Origin: Desulfurococcales archaeon | Lineage (GTDB): Archaea > Thermoproteota > Thermoprotei_A > Sulfolobales > NBVN01 | Assembly: GCA_026986255.1 (NCBI GenBank) | Contig: JALSOX010000026.1 | Location: 1-7,765, forward strand | Direction of reading: 5' to 3' | Length of the DNA: 7,765 nucleotides | In this document: in pieces, positions 5,643-7,765 of the stretch | Layout: each line of letters starts with the position of its first letter | Numbering within the stretch: position 1 is the stretch's first letter | Translations under genes and position numbers: made by a program | The notes under the pieces: generated by a model | Told to the model about the DNA's origin: nothing | The model's input: the letters and a program-made list of their open reading frames with translations, nothing else | Databases searched by the model: none

Positions 5643-5707
5643 AGGAAGATGATGATCCCAGGCGGTACTGACTAGTACGGATGAAGAGATCAGCCTTGAC
5701 TGAGTAA
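5643..5707 (+). ncRNA. C/D box sRNA, double guide, likely directed at 16S rRNA
   Basis: All four boxes are present in order: C ATGATGA (5649-5655), D' CTGA (5668-5671), C' ATGAAGA (5681-5687, one mismatch), D CTGA (5700-5703). Between C and D', and between C' and D, are exactly 12 bases each (TCCCAGGCGGTA and GATCAGCCTTGA), the standard archaeal guide length. The D'-C' spacer is 9 bases, a little long. An AT-rich promoter sits at the right distance upstream. From memory of archaeal 16S rRNA, guide 1 pairs with CCGCCUGGG and guide 2 with CAAGGCUGA. By the D+5 rule they would methylate G residues equivalent to about G881 and G902 (E. coli numbering). The RNA would act with L7Ae, Nop5 and fibrillarin. 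The ends given are approximate. Confidence 0.88.
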
Positions 5708-5739
5708 TTGCTTTAAGATTAAACGTAATGATAGTCGTG

Positions 5740-5758
5740 TTTTAAGGGGTATTACCCC
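5740..5758 (+). promoter_or_regulatory. polB1 promoter with overlapping palindrome
   Basis: TTTTAAGG (5740-5747) is centred about 24 bases before GTG 5767, as expected for a leaderless mRNA. GGGGT-ATT-ACCCC (5746-5758) is a 5-bp inverted repeat lying between the TATA element and the predicted start of transcription. A repressor bound there would block initiation. If transcription starts near 5767 the repeat is not in the RNA, so it would act as DNA rather than as a hairpin. Confidence 0.5.
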
Positions 5759-5766
5759 GGATATAG

Positions 5767-7765
5767 GTGTTAGGGGGAGGAGGTATAGGGCAAAGCACAG
5801 GATTACTGAGGCAGAGGGGTAGGGCAGAACGTAATCGAAGGCATAGAACGCTCTTTGACTACGTAAGGAAAGCTAACACCCTCCAGACCGAGGTTAATGG
5901 CGTGAGGTTCCGTATAGTCAAGAGGAACAGCGTTGTTCGTGAGTACTTGCTCGTTTCTAGAAAATGGAAGATTGTTAGCAAACTCAGTTCGGCTTACCTA
6001 CTGGGTTCCTACTACGACGGTAAGGCTGCTAAGGTATACCTGAAATTCTATAGTGAGGCTGATGACATGGTTTACGTGTGGTATGATAGGACAGGTCACC
6101 TGCCGTACTTCATAACGGACCTCACAGTTGATGAAGTAAGTTCAAATCGACGTATCGTTGAGGACAACTCCTTCGTGAGGGCTGAATCAATAAGGAGGTA
6201 CGACCTCCTCCGCGGTAAGGAAGTCACTATGACTAAGATCATTGTTAAGGATCCTCAGGCTGTACCTAGGCTAAGGAAGGTCGTAGGAAGGGCTTGGGAA
6301 GCGAAGATAAAGTATCATGATAACTACCTTTTCGATAATGGCTTGATACCAGGTATGGAGTACAATGTTGAGAACGGGCGCCCCATTCAGATAGCACAGG
6401 AAGTGCCTGAGAAGGTATTGAAACTGTACAAAGCTGCGATAAGTGATAACCCAGCATCCATGGACTTCGCTATGAGGTTAGCCCCGCTCTTCGAATCCAA
6501 GCCCCCCAGGATAAAGCGCCTAGCAATAGACATCGAGGTCTACACCCCATTCAGGGGGAGAGTTCCGGATCCGGAGAAGACGCCCTACCCCGTAATAAGC
6601 ATCGCACTAGCTGGTAGTGATGGGTTACGTAAAGTACTGGTTCTAGCTCGAGAAGGTATTCAGTGGGGTAGGTATGAGGACATACCGCAGGGTTTTGAAG
6701 TAGAACTCTTCGACAGTGAACGCGCCTTACTCATTGAAGCTTTCAGGATAATTAACGAATACCCATTACTCATATCGTTCAACGGTGACGGCTTTGACCT
6801 CCCTTACCTTTTCAATCGTGCAGTGATGCTTGGGATAGACCCTGACACGATACCCATAGTTAGCGTCAGGGACTTCATTTCAATACGCCACGGATTCCAC
6901 ATAGACCTCTACAGGTTCTTCAGCATAGAAGCAATCCAGAACTACGCGTTCGGATCCGCGTATAAGGACAAGACCCTTGACGCGATAGCTAGTGCTCTTC
7001 TAGGGGAGGCTAAGGTAGTGATAGAGGAAAGCATAAGCGATCTCATGCTTTCAAAGCTAATAGAATATAACGCCAAAGACGCGGAGCTAACGCTGAAACT
7101 TACGACGTTTAACGACGAGCTGGTGTGGAAGTTAATAATATTGATAATGCGTTTAGCAAAGATGGGTTTAGAGGACGTAACACGACGCAAGGTTTCAGCA
7201 TGGGTAAAGAACCTAATGTACTGGGAACACAGACGGAGGGGGTACCTAATACCGAATGAGGACGAGTTATTGAGCCTCAAAGGAAACGTGAAGACAGCGG
7301 CCAAGATAGGTGGGAAGCGCTACGCTGGTGCAATAGTGATAGACCCCATCCCCGGAGTTTACTTCAACGTCACGGTCTTAGACTTCGCCTCCCTGTACCC
7401 AAGCATAATTAAGGTATGGAACCTCAGCTACGAGACAATAGACCCTCCGGAAGGTTGGTGCCCGGAGGGAGGTCTGAAGGAAATACGAGATGAGAAAGGT
7501 AACGTGCTACATACGGTGTGTATTAGTAGGCGCGGCATAACATCCGAAATAGTTGGGTTACTCCGAGACTTTAGAGTAGGTGTTTACAAGAAGTTGGCCA
7601 AGAGTGAGGAGGTGCCGGAGGGACTTAGAGGGTGGTATAATGTTGTTCAAGCCGCTATGAAGGTGTACATTAACGCCAGTTACGGTGTCTTCGGCCATGA
7701 GAAATTCCCGTTCTACACGCCCTCCTTAGCAGAGTCCGTAACGGCGCTCGGCAGGTACGTCATAA
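5767..7765 (+). CDS. polB1: Family B DNA polymerase PolB1, N-terminal three quarters (cut by window edge)
   Basis: Replicative DNA polymerase with 3'-5' proofreading. I translated 666 codons from GTG 5767; Sulfolobus PolB1 has about 880. The N-terminal domain contains YDRTGHLPYF. Exonuclease motifs are intact: Exo I AIDIEVYTP (D255, E257), Exo II FNGDGFDLPY (D344) and Exo III YNAKDAEL (Y434, D438). Polymerase motif A is DFASLYPSII (D539, first metal ligand) and motif B KVYINASYGVFG (from K632). The reading ends in AESVTALGRYVI, before motif C. Alignment from memory is closest to the crenarchaeal PolB1 group (shared WVKNLxYWEHR, TVLDFASLYPSII). GTG 5767 is the only canonical start before residue 52 and lies right after an in-frame TAG. 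TATA spacing supports it, although a strong SD-like GGGGGAGGAGGT (5773-5784) lies inside the frame. Residues 29-33 (RTLFD) recall the TLFD near the Sulfolobus PolB1 N-terminus. Confidence 0.96.
   Translation, partial: MLGGGGIGQSTGLLRQRGRAERNRRHRTLFDYVRKANTLQTEVNGVRFRIVKRNSVVREYLLVSRKWKIVSKLSSAYLLGSYYDGKAAKVYLKFYSEADDMVYVWYDRTGHLPYFITDLTVDEVSSNRRIVEDNSFVRAESIRRYDLLRGKEVTMTKIIVKDPQAVPRLRKVVGRAWEAKIKYHDNYLFDNGLIPGMEYNVENGRPIQIAQEVPEKVLKLYKAAISDNPASMDFAMRLAPLFESKPPRIKRLAIDIEVYTPFRGRVPDPEKTPYPVISIALAGSDGLRKVLVLAREGIQWGRYEDIPQGFEVELFDSERALLIEAFRIINEYPLLISFNGDGFDLPYLFNRAVMLGIDPDTIPIVSVRDFISIRHGFHIDLYRFFSIEAIQNYAFGSAYKDKTLDAIASALLGEAKVVIEESISDLMLSKLIEYNAKDAELTLKLTTFNDELVWKLIILIMRLAKMGLEDVTRRKVSAWVKNLMYWEHRRRGYLIPNEDELLSLKGNVKTAAKIGGKRYAGAIVIDPIPGVYFNVTVLDFASLYPSIIKVWNLSYETIDPPEGWCPEGGLKEIRDEKGNVLHTVCISRRGITSEIVGLLRDFRVGVYKKLAKSEEVPEGLRGWYNVVQAAMKVYINASYGVFGHEKFPFYTPSLAESVTALGRYVI

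Noticed and set aside
5746..5766. GGGGTATTACCCC as a transcription terminator of the sRNA
   Set aside because: No U-run follows, and archaeal termination does not normally rely on such hairpins; the position between TATA and start favours a DNA-level site.
6942..7304. Minus-strand open frame of 120 codons opposite polB1
   Set aside because: It is Ser-rich low-complexity shadow sequence; the plus strand encodes conserved exonuclease and polymerase motifs throughout.
5767..7764. Possibility that this is an inactivated PolB paralogue
   Set aside because: Exo I-III and motifs A and B all keep their acidic or key residues, so an active enzyme is expected; only motif C cannot be seen.

Overview
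The window looks like a chromosomal segment of a hyperthermophilic crenarchaeon (Thermoproteota); the order cannot be fixed from sequence alone. Three things point there. The gene set is archaeal: ribosomal protein S25e, a PolB1-type DNA polymerase, an archaeal ATP-dependent DNA ligase, family 4 uracil-DNA glycosylase, TrmI and CutA1. Arg codons are mostly AGG and Ile codons mostly ATA. Several genes have a TATA-like box about 24-27 bases before the start codon and no Shine-Dalgarno (SD) sequence, the layout of leaderless crenarchaeal transcripts.

Left part (1-2722, all on the minus strand, read right to left): ribosomal protein S25e, uracil-DNA glycosylase (udg), an unrecognised coiled-coil protein, and an ATP-dependent DNA ligase cut by the left edge. 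The ligase has its own promoter. The coiled-coil gene lies 61 bases after udg and has a good SD, so it is probably co-transcribed with udg.

Middle part (2796-5187, plus strand): a small ribbon-helix-helix regulator divergent from S25e, the tRNA m1A methyltransferase TrmI, and a 12-helix MFS transporter with its own promoter just after trmI. CutA1 is on the minus strand and converges tightly on the transporter.

Right part: between cutA and the polymerase is an unannotated, well-formed archaeal C/D box sRNA (about 5643-5707). It has two 12-nt guides, each placed directly before a CTGA box. By my recollection of archaeal 16S rRNA, the two guides match sites on either side of helix 27. From 5767 to the right edge runs the family B DNA polymerase PolB1, with all three exonuclease motifs and PolA/PolB motifs intact; PolC lies beyond the edge.

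The theme is DNA maintenance (UDG, ligase, PolB1) mixed with translation and RNA modification (S25e, TrmI, the sRNA). UDG and TrmI share an oddity. Conserved N-terminal residues, including two Fe-S cysteines in UDG, are encoded in frame upstream of the first canonical start codon, yet no ATG, GTG or TTG is available there. Either these genes use unusual initiation or the sequence carries errors at both places. No mobile element, CRISPR array, tRNA or rRNA was found, and no gene-free stretch exceeds about 200 bases.
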